A stretch of DNA of 64,000 bases from Methylobacter sp. (GTDB lineage Bacteria > Pseudomonadota > Gammaproteobacteria > Methylococcales > Methylomonadaceae), in contig NZ_SCTW01000008.1 of the NCBI RefSeq assembly GCF_004322395.1, positions 62,001 through 126,000 of the forward strand, written 5' to 3'. Of the stretch, positions 9,867-19,677 are shown piece after piece. The position numbers and the translations under genes are program-made. Within the stretch, counting starts at the first letter, position 1; each line of letters starts with the position of its first letter. The notes beneath the pieces were generated by a model. It saw only the letters and a list, made by a program, of their open reading frames with translations. It did no database searches and was not told the origin of the DNA.

Positions 9867-9960
9867 GGTTTTTCCTTTCGGGTTAAGCCTTCCACCTCTG
9901 TCTTATAAAGATGGTAAAGCAAGGAGGAGCCAATAGCCCCTAAGAACCGCGCATTATAAA
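9867..9960 (-). promoter_or_regulatory. Possible S6:S18-binding leader of rpsF
   Basis: The 5' leader reads ggcttaacCCGaaaggaaaa just before the ATG, placing a CCG triplet beside the Shine-Dalgarno. In many bacteria the S6:S18 complex represses its operon by binding a CCG-containing structure in this place. I did not fold the full RNA, so this is a suggestion from position and the CCG only. Confidence 0.35.
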
Positions 9961-10206
9961 TGTTTATTTAACTATTGAAAAGCTCGGCATTCATGTCTCT
10001 TACCATTTATCGTTTTAATTTAGCATTATAGATCAACAAATAAGCAGTACAAAAACGTATAGCTGAAGATATCACAGAACGTCATCTATTGATTCTACGC
10101 TTTTTAAATAAGTCGAACCAAGCTATTCCACTGGATATTAGCCTGAATTTATGTAATATGGTGCCAATTTTGATCTTTACACAATCAGACTCTTGAGTAT
10201 TACTTG

Positions 10207-11220
10207 ATGAATAAAGCAATAGTTTTAACTGGAATTACAACCACAGGCACGCCGCATTTGGGTAATTATGTCGGTGCAATCAGGCCTGCCATTGCGGCGA
10301 GTAAGGATGCGAATGTTACGCCCTTTTATTTTCTGGCCGATTATCATGCGCTGATTAAATGCCAGGAACCGGAAAAAGTCAGGCAATCCAGCCTTGAAAT
10401 TGCCGCAACTTGGCTGGCTTTAGGGCTGGACACGTCGAACGCGGTTTTCTATCGGCAATCGGATGTACCGGAAATCCTGGAACTCTCCTGGATGTTGACT
10501 TGTGTCGCAGCAAAAGGCCTGATGAACAGAGCGCACGCCTATAAAGCGGCAGTTGCAGAAAATGAACAGAGCGGCGAAAACGATGCGGATAAAGGCATTA
10601 CTATGGGCTTGTTCAGCTACCCGATATTAATGGCAGCCGACATGCTGATGTTTAATGCCAATAAAGTCCCTGTAGGCAAGGATCAGATTCAGCATATTGA
10701 GATGGCCAGAGATATTGCCGGGCGTTTCAATCACATTTACGGCGAACATTTCGTGCTGCCGGAGGCTGTCGTTGAAGAGCATGCCTCAACATTGGCAGGC
10801 CTGGACGGACGCAAGATGAGCAAAAGTTATAACAATACTATCCCGTTATTCGAACCTGAAAAGAAACTAAGAAAACTTATTAACAAGATTAAAACTAATT
10901 CGCTGGAACCGGGAGAACCCAAAGACCCAGAAGGTTGCACGTTGTTCAGCATCTATCAGGCCTTTGCCACCCAAGCGGAAGTCGCTGAAATACGGCAACG
11001 TTATGCAGACGGCATTGCCTGGGGTGAAATGAAACAGGTGCTTTTTGAGCATATTAATGAACATATAGTTCCGGCAAGGGAACGTTATGAAGCATTGATG
11101 CAAGCGCCGGAACATATCGAAGAGCAGTTGCAGGACGGAGCACAAAAAGCACGTTCTGTGAGCATACCGTTTATGAAGGAATTGCGTAAGGCAGTCGGTA
11201 TTTCACGAATCTCCTTGTGA
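10207..11220 (+). CDS. trpS: Tryptophanyl-tRNA synthetase
   Basis: This class I synthetase of 337 residues charges tRNA-Trp. The HIGH-type motif is TPHLGNY (about 15-21) and the KMSKS motif lies in [10 protein letters not shown] (about 201-210). The Trp-specific segment [17 protein letters not shown] is present. The ATG at 10207 is preceded directly by an in-frame TTG (10204). I prefer the ATG, though neither has a strong ribosome binding site. It diverges from rpsF across a 340-bp gap that must carry both promoters. Confidence 0.96.
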   Translation: MNKAIVLTGITTTGTPHLGNYVGAIRPAIAASKDANVTPFYFLADYHALIKCQEPEKVRQSSLEIAATWLALGLDTSNAVFYRQSDVPEILELSWMLTCVAAKGLMNRAHAYKAAVAENEQSGENDADKGITMGLFSYPILMAADMLMFNANKVPVGKDQIQHIEMARDIAGRFNHIYGEHFVLPEAVVEEHASTLAGLDGRKMSKSYNNTIPLFEPEKKLRKLINKIKTNSLEPGEPKDPEGCTLFSIYQAFATQAEVAEIRQRYADGIAWGEMKQVLFEHINEHIVPARERYEALMQAPEHIEEQLQDGAQKARSVSIPFMKELRKAVGISRISL

Positions 11221-11320
11221 TGCCAGTAATGCTCCAGCATATCCGACTCAAGTAAACTTAATGCTGATCTGCCCTTTAATCTACAGGGATTGTAGATAAG
11301 AAGTGGAGGCTTTTGGTCAG

Positions 11321-11818
11321 TTACAGTAACTGACCCAGCGCAAAGGCGCCAAAATAAGTGGCTATAAAATAGAACAAAGACAATACCAAACTGGCAATAA
11401 TATTAATGGATAGAACTTGCTTGATAATATGAGTTACCACAGCATAATCCCAAAATAAAAGCAGGCCTAACAAATAATAGCTTAAAGGCTCTTCACTCAT
11501 AGTTAGCCAAATCAACACTGGTATGACGAACAGGCCGATTATATTGGCGCAGAATATAATCGCTGTCGTCACTTGTACATAAGCGTATAACGTCCTGTTA
11601 AAGAACAGCATCACGCCTATAAATATAAGCGTTAACAATGTTTCTATACTGACTTCCGTAAACGATTCCAACGGGTCGTCGGTCATGTTGGCTTGCATAA
11701 AATACTCAGCAACAAAATAGAACAGCAGATTTTGTTTAAAAAAATCGACTGACCTCGGCAAATCAAGCGGGTTATTTCTTAACCAGCATAACGGCAAGTA
11801 TTGTTTTAAAGCATCCAT
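11321..11818 (-). CDS. Unknown polytopic membrane protein
   Basis: This 165-residue protein has four to five hydrophobic segments (about 55-75, 80-103, 108-128 and 138-165). I do not recognise the family. It is a loose Yip1-like membrane protein by composition only. It lies 70 bp downstream of the dynamin-like GTPase gene on the same strand, so the two may form one transcript. That suggests a joint membrane function. Confidence 0.6.
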   Translation of the reverse strand: MDALKQYLPLCWLRNNPLDLPRSVDFFKQNLLFYFVAEYFMQANMTDDPLESFTEVSIETLLTLIFIGVMLFFNRTLYAYVQVTTAIIFCANIIGLFVIPVLIWLTMSEEPLSYYLLGLLLFWDYAVVTHIIKQVLSINIIASLVLSLFYFIATYFGAFALGQLL

Positions 11819-11888
11819 AGTTACCTAAGTTTTTTACAAACTGTTTAAGCCGCCAGGGCGCAAGCTCCCCTCCGTGGACATGTGGATA

Positions 11889-13283
11889 CTATTTAAAATC
11901 CGGTGAATCCGAATGACCGGTTAAGGATAGTCCATCATAGGTGCTGAAATTATCATTCAATAACTGAACCAGTTCTTTGGTTTTACTGGATATCTGAGCC
12001 AAACGAAGCTTTGTTTTTTTATTCCAGCCAACGGGCTCGGAAATCGGAAGCATCATGCGGCTGAAAGTCAGGCTTTTTTCGAAAATACCGGCTAAATTCT
12101 CCATTAAATGGAGTTCTTTTTGCCGGGCATTAAGTTGGCTGATAATTAATTTCGCCTGAAGCTTGCTGAAAAGAATATGTAGCGGCATCATGATCAGTAA
12201 TAATGCAATGATTATTGCAGGCCCAATAACAGGGTCTATCAAGAACTCCAGAATACCGGTTTGTATTTCCGCAAAGATGGCAATAGTAGCAATAAATCCC
12301 AGGACAATCAGACTGGAAAAGGTTGACCGATCTTTCCATTGCACAATAGCTTTTTTAACTTCAGGCATCACCACATTATTAATTTCACGGACATTTTTCT
12401 CGAGTGTGTTCAACACGCGATAAGTACGGTCATACCCTACATTGGCTATGCGCTGGTCTACCGCGGCAAAGTCGGCAGGGTTTTGAGGACTAATGCCGTC
12501 TTCCTGACTAGACAAAACAATAAACTGACCGGTGTTTAATCCCAATCCTGCAAGCTTTCTTTGCCATGAAGATATGATCTCGCTGTTTGTAGTCGAACTC
12601 AACATAGTTGCCGGTCTATCTATCAAATAAACAAATCTATTGGAGTCCTGGTGGAGCTTAATGTTCTCTATTACTTCATCGACCAAGGGCGATGTGGAAT
12701 CAAAAATATCGGTAAAAATTAAAACCAGATCGGAATTTTCAATGGTATGTTTTACCAACATCGACATGACCGGATTGGACGGTGCTGCACTGATGTTCGG
12801 CGCATCGATAAAAAGCTTACTTTTCAGCCGGTCGCTATTAAGCGTTTTCAATTCCAGATAAGAATTAATGCGCTCACCTTCGCCTTCTTGCTGTTGCTCG
12901 ATTTTGCGGCTAATTTGATAGAATGGAAATCGGTGATCTACGTCCAGCGCAGTGCCGGGCAAAGTTGTCGGGTTGGACTGATTGTTATGCAGCAAAACCG
13001 TAAATTTATGACTGGATGTTTGAATGCCGGAAAACAGATTATCGGAACCCAGATAATTATTAATAAATTTGGATTTGGCCGTTGAGTTGCCGCCAATCAA
13101 GCTAATTACTGGCCACCATGAATTTTTACTAGCGGTCGTTTCATCCATTTCAATGAGCCCCAGATCGTATTCAATTTGATCGAGTTCCTGAAAGACTTTT
13201 GAAGCTTTCAGTAATACAGGATTGTCAGCGGCGAAGTGTTTTTCAAGGTTTAACAGGTATTTGCTTGCTGTCTTTTCAGTCAT
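11889..13283 (-). CDS. Dynamin-like / membrane-anchored P-loop GTPase
   Basis: This 464-residue protein has an N-terminal helix, then a GTPase-like domain with P-loop GGNSTAKS (64-71). A lysine and serine occupy the usual places but alanine replaces the last glycine of GxxxxGKS. A switch-like segment FIDAPNISA (158-166) stands in place of DxxG, and IDRPATM (221-227) may be the base-recognition loop. Two transmembrane helices (about 322-341 and 352-373) form a hairpin anchor, with helices after it. This is the layout of bacterial dynamin-like proteins. The GTPase activity is uncertain because of the altered motifs. Confidence 0.6.
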   Translation of the reverse strand: MTEKTASKYLLNLEKHFAADNPVLLKASKVFQELDQIEYDLGLIEMDETTASKNSWWPVISLIGGNSTAKSKFINNYLGSDNLFSGIQTSSHKFTVLLHNNQSNPTTLPGTALDVDHRFPFYQISRKIEQQQEGEGERINSYLELKTLNSDRLKSKLFIDAPNISAAPSNPVMSMLVKHTIENSDLVLIFTDIFDSTSPLVDEVIENIKLHQDSNRFVYLIDRPATMLSSTTNSEIISSWQRKLAGLGLNTGQFIVLSSQEDGISPQNPADFAAVDQRIANVGYDRTYRVLNTLEKNVREINNVVMPEVKKAIVQWKDRSTFSSLIVLGFIATIAIFAEIQTGILEFLIDPVIGPAIIIALLLIMMPLHILFSKLQAKLIISQLNARQKELHLMENLAGIFEKSLTFSRMMLPISEPVGWNKKTKLRLAQISSKTKELVQLLNDNFSTYDGLSLTGHSDSPDFK

Positions 13284-13506
13284 CAGTTTGACACCGTATT
13301 GTTGAATTTTTTATGGATAAGGGATAATGAAGTATACACCTAGAATGGGCGAGTAATACAAAAAAACAAGGGGAATAATAAGGTGTTTTATTGCTGCAAA
13401 ATGAAAAAACATCAGGTAAAAATTGTTGTTTTCGTACTCAACCAAGATGAATTTATAGTATATTGAGACTAATTGATGAGACTTGTATGTGTGGTTAAAA
13501 AATCAA

Positions 13507-13905
13507 ATGACAGATTGTAATAAGGGTTTGGTTATTCTTAGAAGCTTAACAACGCTCGCTATTGCTTCGTTAATATCTGGCTGTGCCGTGCCTTTTTTTG
13601 GCGGATATGGCGCAAACAATCAATCACGTGAAGAGTTCGCTCATCACGTAGAAGAAGTGTTCCGTTTGCAAAACCGGATGACCAGCGAAGTGATGATGCT
13701 GCTGGAAAACAATGAGGTTGAAAGACCGGATGCCCTAATGCAGGCAGAGCAACATATGCAACAGGTGTGCGCCGATCTTAACGAGTATGCTTCTCGTGAT
13801 ATTGATGGTTTAAGCATCGGACTTTTTTTGAGCCGACGCGTCGAGCAATCAGCTATAGACTGCGAACAAGCGGCCCAGGCTATCAAACCGCTGTTAATCC
13901 CTTAG
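13507..13905 (+). CDS. Small predicted lipoprotein of unknown function
   Basis: From the ATG at 13507 the product is 132 residues with a type II signal peptide ending LISGC, so the mature protein would be lipid-anchored at that cysteine. The rest is helical and acidic and has two further cysteines. An upstream in-frame TTG (13483) would lengthen it by eight residues but spoils the signal peptide. I do not recognise the family. It converges with nadB, 4 bp away. Confidence 0.6.
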   Translation: MTDCNKGLVILRSLTTLAIASLISGCAVPFFGGYGANNQSREEFAHHVEEVFRLQNRMTSEVMMLLENNEVERPDALMQAEQHMQQVCADLNEYASRDIDGLSIGLFLSRRVEQSAIDCEQAAQAIKPLLIP

Positions 13906-13909
13906 CGTA

Positions 13910-15523
13910 TCAATGGCGGTCAATCGGGCACGGGGTCAGAATAGTATTTTGCGCAAGTTTGCTGTTATCGGTTTCAGGATAGTCGAGCGTATAATGTAGA
14001 CCACGGCTTTCCTTACGTTGCTGGGCGCAACGGATGATTAGCTCGGAGGCAATAACCAGATTGCGCAGTTCCAGTAAATCGCTGGTAACACGGAAATTAC
14101 TGTAATATTCAGCGATTTCCTTTTTAAGCAACTCCACACGATTCATTGCCCGGCTTAAGCGCTTGTCGGTTCTGACGATACCGACATAGTCCCACATAAA
14201 GCGGCGCAATTCATCCCAGTTATGTGAAACAACCACTTCTTCATCGGAATCACTGACTTGCGATTCATCCCAATCCGGGATTTCCGGTGGCGGTAAAATG
14301 CCGGGCAATTTCTGCAAAATATCCTCGCTGGCCCGTTCAGCAAACACCAGACATTCCAATAACGAGTTGCTGGCCATGCGATTGGCGCCGTGCAACCCGG
14401 TACAGGCAACCTCGCCTATCGCATAGAGATTGGCGATGTCAGTGCGGGCATAGCTGTCGGTTAACACGCCGCCGCAAGTGTAATGTGCAGCCGGAACGAC
14501 AGGAATAGGCTGCTTGGTGATGTCTATATCAAACTCAAGACATTGCTGGTAAATCGTCGGAAAGTGCTCGCGTATAAACTGTTCCGGTTTGTGGCTAATA
14601 TCGAGATAAACACAGTCCATGCCTCGCTTTTTCATTTCATGATCGATAGCGCGGGCCACAATATCCCGAGGCGCCAATTCCTCTCTCGAATCGAAATGAT
14701 GCATAAAAGGTGAACCGTCCGGCAAGATCAACTTGCCGCCCTCGCCTCTTACCGCTTCACTGATCAAAAATGACTGTGCATGCGGATGATAAAGACATGT
14801 CGGATGAAATTGCATGAATTCCATATTACTGACGCGACAACCAGCGCGCCAAGCCAAGGCTATGCCATCGCCGGTTGCGCTTTGCGGGTTGGTGCTGTAA
14901 AGATAAGCCTTGCTTGCGCCGCCGGTTGCCAGAACTACGACGCGAGCCGCTATCGTCTTGACCTGCTGCTGTTTTGAGTCCAGAACATAAGCGCCCAAAA
15001 TCCGTTTTTCCGCGCCCCTGGGGCTGGTAATTAACTCCACCACATTATGGTGTTCGAACAGTTCGATATTGGCGTGTTCCTGAGCCCGTTCGATCAATGA
15101 CAGAGACACCGCCTTGCCTGTTGCATCGGCGGTATGCACGATGCGGCGATGAGAATGTCCGCCTTCCTTGTTTAAATGCAGCTTTGTTTCCCCGGATTCC
15201 GTCTGCTCCTCGGTAAAAACCACACCCTGTTTCCTCAGCCAATCTATCGAGCTTTTGCCGTGCGTCACGGTCAGTCTAACAATTTCGGGATCACAAAGCC
15301 CTGCACCAGCATCCAGCGTATCTTCAATATGCGACTCGATAGAATCATCGGCGCCGAAAACAGCTGATATACCGCCTTGCGCATAATAAGTGCTGCCAGC
15401 AGTCAAAGCGAATTTCGACAGGACGGCAATACGCATTGAATGATCCGCCAGCTTAAGCGCCAAGCTTAAGCCCGCGCCGCCGCTGCCAATAATGAGGACA
15501 TCGTAATTTTGGGGACAAGGCAT
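13910..15523 (-). CDS. nadB: L-aspartate oxidase (NAD biosynthesis)
   Basis: This 537-residue flavoprotein oxidises L-aspartate to iminoaspartate, the first step of de novo NAD synthesis. The FAD-binding Rossmann motif IIGSGGAGLSLALKLA is at the N-terminus. The family motifs HRRIVHTADATGKA, EFMQFHPTCLYH and AIGEVACTGLHGANRMASNS are all present. Length agrees with NadB. The gene is divergent from the downstream degP/mucD gene, an arrangement also found around algU-mucD in pseudomonads. Confidence 0.97.
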   Translation of the reverse strand: MPCPQNYDVLIIGSGGAGLSLALKLADHSMRIAVLSKFALTAGSTYYAQGGISAVFGADDSIESHIEDTLDAGAGLCDPEIVRLTVTHGKSSIDWLRKQGVVFTEEQTESGETKLHLNKEGGHSHRRIVHTADATGKAVSLSLIERAQEHANIELFEHHNVVELITSPRGAEKRILGAYVLDSKQQQVKTIAARVVVLATGGASKAYLYSTNPQSATGDGIALAWRAGCRVSNMEFMQFHPTCLYHPHAQSFLISEAVRGEGGKLILPDGSPFMHHFDSREELAPRDIVARAIDHEMKKRGMDCVYLDISHKPEQFIREHFPTIYQQCLEFDIDITKQPIPVVPAAHYTCGGVLTDSYARTDIANLYAIGEVACTGLHGANRMASNSLLECLVFAERASEDILQKLPGILPPPEIPDWDESQVSDSDEEVVVSHNWDELRRFMWDYVGIVRTDKRLSRAMNRVELLKKEIAEYYSNFRVTSDLLELRNLVIASELIIRCAQQRKESRGLHYTLDYPETDNSKLAQNTILTPCPIDRH

Positions 15524-15702
15524 TAGGTAAAGATAGTGAGCAGGACAAATGAAAGAAAGTTTATAGTATTAACACGCTTAGTTGCCGTTAATGGATAATA
15601 TAGCTTTTTAGTATGATAGCAATTTTTTTTATATAGCTATCCAGATATATTTTGACTCTGTTACTATCAAGACCAACGAGTGTACAGCCTTAGAAATAGG
15701 GC

Positions 15703-15728
15703 GGAACTTTTCTCAAAAGCTATATCTA
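15703..15728 (+). promoter_or_regulatory. Sigma-E (RpoE/AlgU)-like promoter of the protease gene
   Basis: GGAACTT at 15703-15709 is followed after 15 nt by TCTA at 15725-15728. This fits the extracytoplasmic-stress consensus GGAACTT-N15/16-TCTRA. The downstream gene encodes a DegP/MucD-type protease, a classic member of that regulon. Confidence 0.55.
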
Positions 15729-15788
15729 TTATTTGGATTGTTATTTTTACATAAGTTATTTCATAAACAACTTTAAATGGAGGTTTTT

Positions 15789-17195
15789 ATGTTCAAGAAA
15801 GTTAAATGGTGCTTTTTTCTGATCGTTTTGTTTAATCAAAACGTATTAGCTCAATTGCCGGATTTTACCGAAATGGTAAAGACCAACGGCGTTGCTGTGG
15901 TCAACGTCAGCACCACGCAAAAAGCGCCGCCTGAGGCTGAAAACGCCCCCGAACAACCGCAGCTACCGGAAGGAATGCCTCCGGAATTGGAAGAGTTTTT
16001 TAGGCGCTTCTTAGAGGAACAGGGCGGCGGGTATGTTCCAAGAGATACCACATCATTGGGCTCGGGTTTTATTATTTCCCCGGATGGTTACGTGTTAACC
16101 AATAGTCATGTGGTAAAAGATGCCGATGAAATCGTAGTCAAATTATCCGATCGCCGAGAACTGATAGCTAAAGTGATCGGCTACGATACGCGTACCGATG
16201 TTGCGCTATTAAAGGTCGATGCCAAAAATTTGCCCGCCGTTACCATTGGCGAGCCGAACAAGCTACAGGTCGGCGAGTGGGTATTGGCAATTGGATCGCC
16301 TTTTGGGTTCGAGCAATCCGTAACAGCCGGCATAGTCAGCGCCAAAGGGCGCAGCTTGCCCGGTGGGAATTACGTACCGTTTATACAGACAGACGTCGCG
16401 ATAAACCCCGGCAATTCGGGCGGACCGTTATTTAACATGGAAGGCAAAGTCGTTGGCATAAACTCGCAGATCTACAGCCGTACCGGTGGGTTTATGGGGC
16501 TTTCATTCGCCATACCGATGGATGTGGTGATGAATGTCGTCGATCAAATAAAAGCCACCGGTAAAGCGGCGCACGGCTGGCTAGGCGTGCAGATACAGGA
16601 TGTGACGCGGGAACTGGCGGAATCATTCGGCATGAAAAGACCGCAAGGAGCATTGGTTTCCAAAGTGCTGCCCGACAGTCCTGCCGAAAAAGCCGGATTG
16701 CAGATAGGCGACATTGTTACCGAATTTAATGGACAGCCGATTGAAGCTTCGGGTGACTTGCCGCCCATGGTAGGCATAACAGCGATTAATAGCAAAGCCA
16801 CATTAAAAATCATCAGACAAGGTGAGACCAAAAACATCGACTTTAAAGTAGGACTGTTGCCCGATGAAGTTGATAAGTTGGCGGAAGCTAAAGCGGCGCC
16901 ACCAAAAACGCCTCATAACCGGCTGGGCATCAATGTCATTGATTTAACGGACTTGCAAAGAGAAACGTTGCAAGTTGCAAAAAATGGCGTGTTAGTACAG
17001 GATGTGGGCAAAGGTGCCGCCAAAGATGCCGGTATTCAGCGTGGCGACGTAATTTTACGGATTCAGAACAACGTTATTCGCGATGCGGCCGATTTTGAAA
17101 AAACCGTTAAAAACCTCCCGACCGGAAAAACAATCGCTGTATTGATACAACGTCAGGGCAGCCCGGTGTTCCTGGCGATTAAAATAGAAAAATAA
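15789..17195 (+). CDS. degP: DegP/MucD-type periplasmic serine endoprotease
   Basis: This 468-residue Do-family protease has a signal peptide (about 1-21, ending VLAQ), a trypsin-like domain and two PDZ domains (about 265-350 and 385-465). The catalytic triad is H107 (TNSHVV), D137 (DVALLKV) and S210 (GNSGGP). It degrades or refolds misfolded envelope proteins. The ATG at 15789 is chosen because GGAGG (15779-15783) stands five bases before it. The ATG at 15777 overlaps that site. A sigma-E-like promoter lies 60 bp upstream. mucD is an equally good name. Confidence 0.93.
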   Translation: MFKKVKWCFFLIVLFNQNVLAQLPDFTEMVKTNGVAVVNVSTTQKAPPEAENAPEQPQLPEGMPPELEEFFRRFLEEQGGGYVPRDTTSLGSGFIISPDGYVLTNSHVVKDADEIVVKLSDRRELIAKVIGYDTRTDVALLKVDAKNLPAVTIGEPNKLQVGEWVLAIGSPFGFEQSVTAGIVSAKGRSLPGGNYVPFIQTDVAINPGNSGGPLFNMEGKVVGINSQIYSRTGGFMGLSFAIPMDVVMNVVDQIKATGKAAHGWLGVQIQDVTRELAESFGMKRPQGALVSKVLPDSPAEKAGLQIGDIVTEFNGQPIEASGDLPPMVGITAINSKATLKIIRQGETKNIDFKVGLLPDEVDKLAEAKAAPPKTPHNRLGINVIDLTDLQRETLQVAKNGVLVQDVGKGAAKDAGIQRGDVILRIQNNVIRDAADFEKTVKNLPTGKTIAVLIQRQGSPVFLAIKIEK

Positions 17196-17230
17196 TCCGC
17201 AAATCTTTCAAACTTAAGCCGCGAAATGCA

Positions 17231-17262
17231 TAGCTCCCTGCGGCGCATGGGAGCTATTTTTG
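17231..17262 (+). terminator. Intrinsic terminator after degP
   Basis: An 8-bp stem TAGCTCCC/GGGAGCTA with a 10-nt GC-rich loop is followed by TTTTTG, 36 bp after the degP stop codon. Confidence 0.75.
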
Positions 17263-17327
17263 TATAGCCGTACCAAAACTGATTTTAGCTGCGTATGTGT
17301 TAAGTAACTTCCCTACTGATAGATACT

Positions 17328-18449
17328 ATGAAACACCCTGAATTCCCCCTAACCGACGAATTGATCTATCTTAACCATGCCGCCGTAGGCCCCTGGCCTA
17401 AAAGAACCGGTGAGGCGGTAATCAAGTTTGCAGAGCAAAACACCCGCTACGGTTCGCACTTTTATCCGGACTGGCTAAATAAGGAAGCCGAATTGCGCAG
17501 CCAATTGCAGGTTTTATTAAATGCTCCTTCCTCTGACGATATTGGGCTGGTTAAAAATACCTCGGAAGCCTTGTCTTTTGTCGCCTACGGTTTAACGTGG
17601 CAGCCCGGCGACAACATTGTGTCCAGCAATGAGGAATTCCCTTCCAACAGACTGCCATGGGAATCATTGGCCGATCAGGGTGTGGAATTTCGTCAAGCCG
17701 ATCTAAACAGCGCCGATACACCCGAGGATGCGTTATTTGCTCTGGTCGATATCAACACGCGTTTATTAACCATTAGCTCCATACAATTCGCCTCGGGTCT
17801 GCGTATGGATTTGGAAAGAATCGGCGAATTCTGCACGCAGCGCGGCATATTGTTTTGCATTGATGCGATCCAGAGTCTCGGCGCGGTGCAGTTTGATGTA
17901 CAGGCCTATCAAGCGGATTTTGTGATGGCCGACGGTCATAAATGGATGTTCGGGCCTGAAGGCTTGGGCGTTTTTTACACTACGCCCGAAGCCAGAGACA
18001 AACTAAAGCTGACTCAGTACGGCTGGCACATGATGAAAGACATCCATAATTATGAAAACAAACCGTGGGAAGTTCATCCCACTGCCCGTCGTTTTGAATG
18101 CGGCAGCCCTAATATGCTGGGCATCCATGCATTTTCCGCCAGCTTGTCTTTGTTGCTGGAAACAGGCATGGCAACTGTCGAAGCGCAGGTTTTAGGGAAA
18201 TCCGATTATTTAAACGATGCGATTGATAAAAACGGGCAGTTGGTTTTATTGTCGGGGCAGCATAGTCGACTGAAATCCGGCATTGTGACCTTCAAACACC
18301 GGACGGTTGCAAACGAAGCGTTATATCAACATTTGCAGGAAAACGGCGTGGTTTGCGCCTTGCGTGGCGGCGGCATACGGTTTTCTCCGCATTTTTATAA
18401 TACGTTTGAGGAGATTGACCGGGCGCTTGAATTAATTGCGTTGTTATAG
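17328..18449 (+). CDS. Class V PLP-dependent aminotransferase / cysteine desulfurase-like protein
   Basis: This 373-residue fold-type I PLP enzyme begins IYLNHAAVGPWP, typical of the NifS/CsdA-like class V family. The Schiff-base lysine is K205 in ADGHKWMFGPEG, and D179 (CIDAIQSLGA) should hold the pyridine nitrogen. The loop where SufS/IscS enzymes carry the active-site cysteine has no obvious equivalent. The substrate is therefore open: desulfurase, isopenicillin-N epimerase-like or another aminotransferase. It is monocistronic, the last core gene before the accessory island. Confidence 0.75.
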   Translation: MKHPEFPLTDELIYLNHAAVGPWPKRTGEAVIKFAEQNTRYGSHFYPDWLNKEAELRSQLQVLLNAPSSDDIGLVKNTSEALSFVAYGLTWQPGDNIVSSNEEFPSNRLPWESLADQGVEFRQADLNSADTPEDALFALVDINTRLLTISSIQFASGLRMDLERIGEFCTQRGILFCIDAIQSLGAVQFDVQAYQADFVMADGHKWMFGPEGLGVFYTTPEARDKLKLTQYGWHMMKDIHNYENKPWEVHPTARRFECGSPNMLGIHAFSASLSLLLETGMATVEAQVLGKSDYLNDAIDKNGQLVLLSGQHSRLKSGIVTFKHRTVANEALYQHLQENGVVCALRGGGIRFSPHFYNTFEEIDRALELIALL

Positions 18450-18881
18450 ATAAATGATGTAAGTGGATTCATCACCGAATGTAATTATCTTAAAAAATCA
18501 GTCGTTATATCTAACCACAGGAATATCGGGCATAAAAAAGCATACTCGACTTACCCGACTGATCGCGCCAATTTGCTCAGCTCGGATGGTTAGAGACGGT
18601 AGCCGCAACCCCATACATATCAACTTAGGTGATTTCTATGAAAGAACATCCAAATAGTTACGCATTTTTACTCATCACCAAGAAAAAACTTAAACTTCAC
18701 GTCTAAAAGGCTTTGCCTACAATCTATAGTACATATTGCCAACGGACAAGCAAAGCGTGTATTTTTGTTATACGACAAACAGTAATGAGTCGTCCAAAAA
18801 CATATTTTTAGACTCCAGTATTTATGAAAAAACCGTCATGATTAGCTTAAGTTGGTGCACACTAAAACCCGTCCTAATCAA
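18450..18881. other. Gap at the edge of the accessory island; possible decayed MITE end
   Basis: No supported gene. Around 18610-18650 the text accccatacatatcaactta and, shortly after, ctatgaaagaacat resembles the left end of the element at 24057-24285. This could be an eroded copy. Small frames here (for example 18463-18657) have no ribosome binding site and no protein-like composition. Confidence 0.35.
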
Positions 18882-19250
18882 TCATCTATGCAATGGATTT
18901 CGCGTTGTACTACCCATCAGGGCTGATGCCATAAACAAACTTAATGGCATTGCAAACCGCTTTTGGCTGAGCTGGCAAATAACCGCCACTTGATCGGCAG
19001 TACAGTTATCTACATCAATGCGCCATTTGATGGCGGACGAGGATTCGCACTGGTTAACCATATTAACGACCAAATTCTTAAGTTGGTCATAGGTGAAAAA
19101 ATCGTCTTCAAATTCGGCTAACCCAATCGTGCATAGATCTATAAAACGGCTGCGCTGCTTGGATAAATGATCATTGTTTTTATAAATATAAATTTCAATC
19201 GCACCCAATATTTGGGCCATTTTTTTAATTACTCCAGATTGATCCGACAT
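18882..19250 (-). CDS. Hypothetical protein, 122 residues
   Basis: The ATG at 19250 is preceded by AGAGGATAGAATC, a reasonable ribosome binding site. It gives the product MSDQSGVIKKMAQILGAIEI and onwards. The middle is acidic and helical (LAEFEDDFFTYDQLKNLVV), with three cysteines. I do not recognise it. It belongs to the small-gene cluster of the island together with the frames immediately upstream. Confidence 0.5.
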   Translation of the reverse strand: MSDQSGVIKKMAQILGAIEIYIYKNNDHLSKQRSRFIDLCTIGLAEFEDDFFTYDQLKNLVVNMVNQCESSSAIKWRIDVDNCTADQVAVICQLSQKRFAMPLSLFMASALMGSTTRNPLHR

Positions 19251-19281
19251 GATTCTATCCTCTATTGACGTTGAATGTGCA

Positions 19282-19646
19282 TCAGCCGAACGACTGATGC
19301 ATGGTGCTGTGGAGTCTGGCAACGCTTTGCGGGAACAGCGCTATAGTTAACACGATCGCATTGACCAGAGTTATTTCTATAATCCCATTTTGTAGGCTCA
19401 ACACGATTTCGCTGGAGTCGTGCGCAGTGAGTTTGCGGGAAATATTCTTTATCTCTTCGGTGGCGGTCTTGGGAATCCTGAACAGTCGCCCGGAAATTTC
19501 GGCGCAGAAATCCTTCGCACATATACCTGAGATTTGGCCTCTTGATCAGTAAACAGCAACCTAATATTAATTATCTGCATTTTTAGTACTGCCACGTATT
19601 TTAACGCATTAAGTTGTTGACGATAATACAAAAAAACTTTTATCAA
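19282..19646 (-). pseudogene. Possible frameshifted small gene
   Basis: Two overlapping frames on this strand both look protein-like. One, starting at 19646, encodes MIKVFLYYRQQLNALKY and reads to about 19530. The other is open from 19545 to a TGA at 19282 and encodes EISGRLFRIPKTATEEI and SSEIVLSLQNGIIEITLVNA. The second has no start codon of its own. A single frameshift near 19530 would join them. It may be a decayed gene upstream of the 122-residue one. No family was recognised. Confidence 0.3.
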
Positions 19647-19677
19647 GGGGCCAGCAATCAGCTAGCGAGACGATTAG

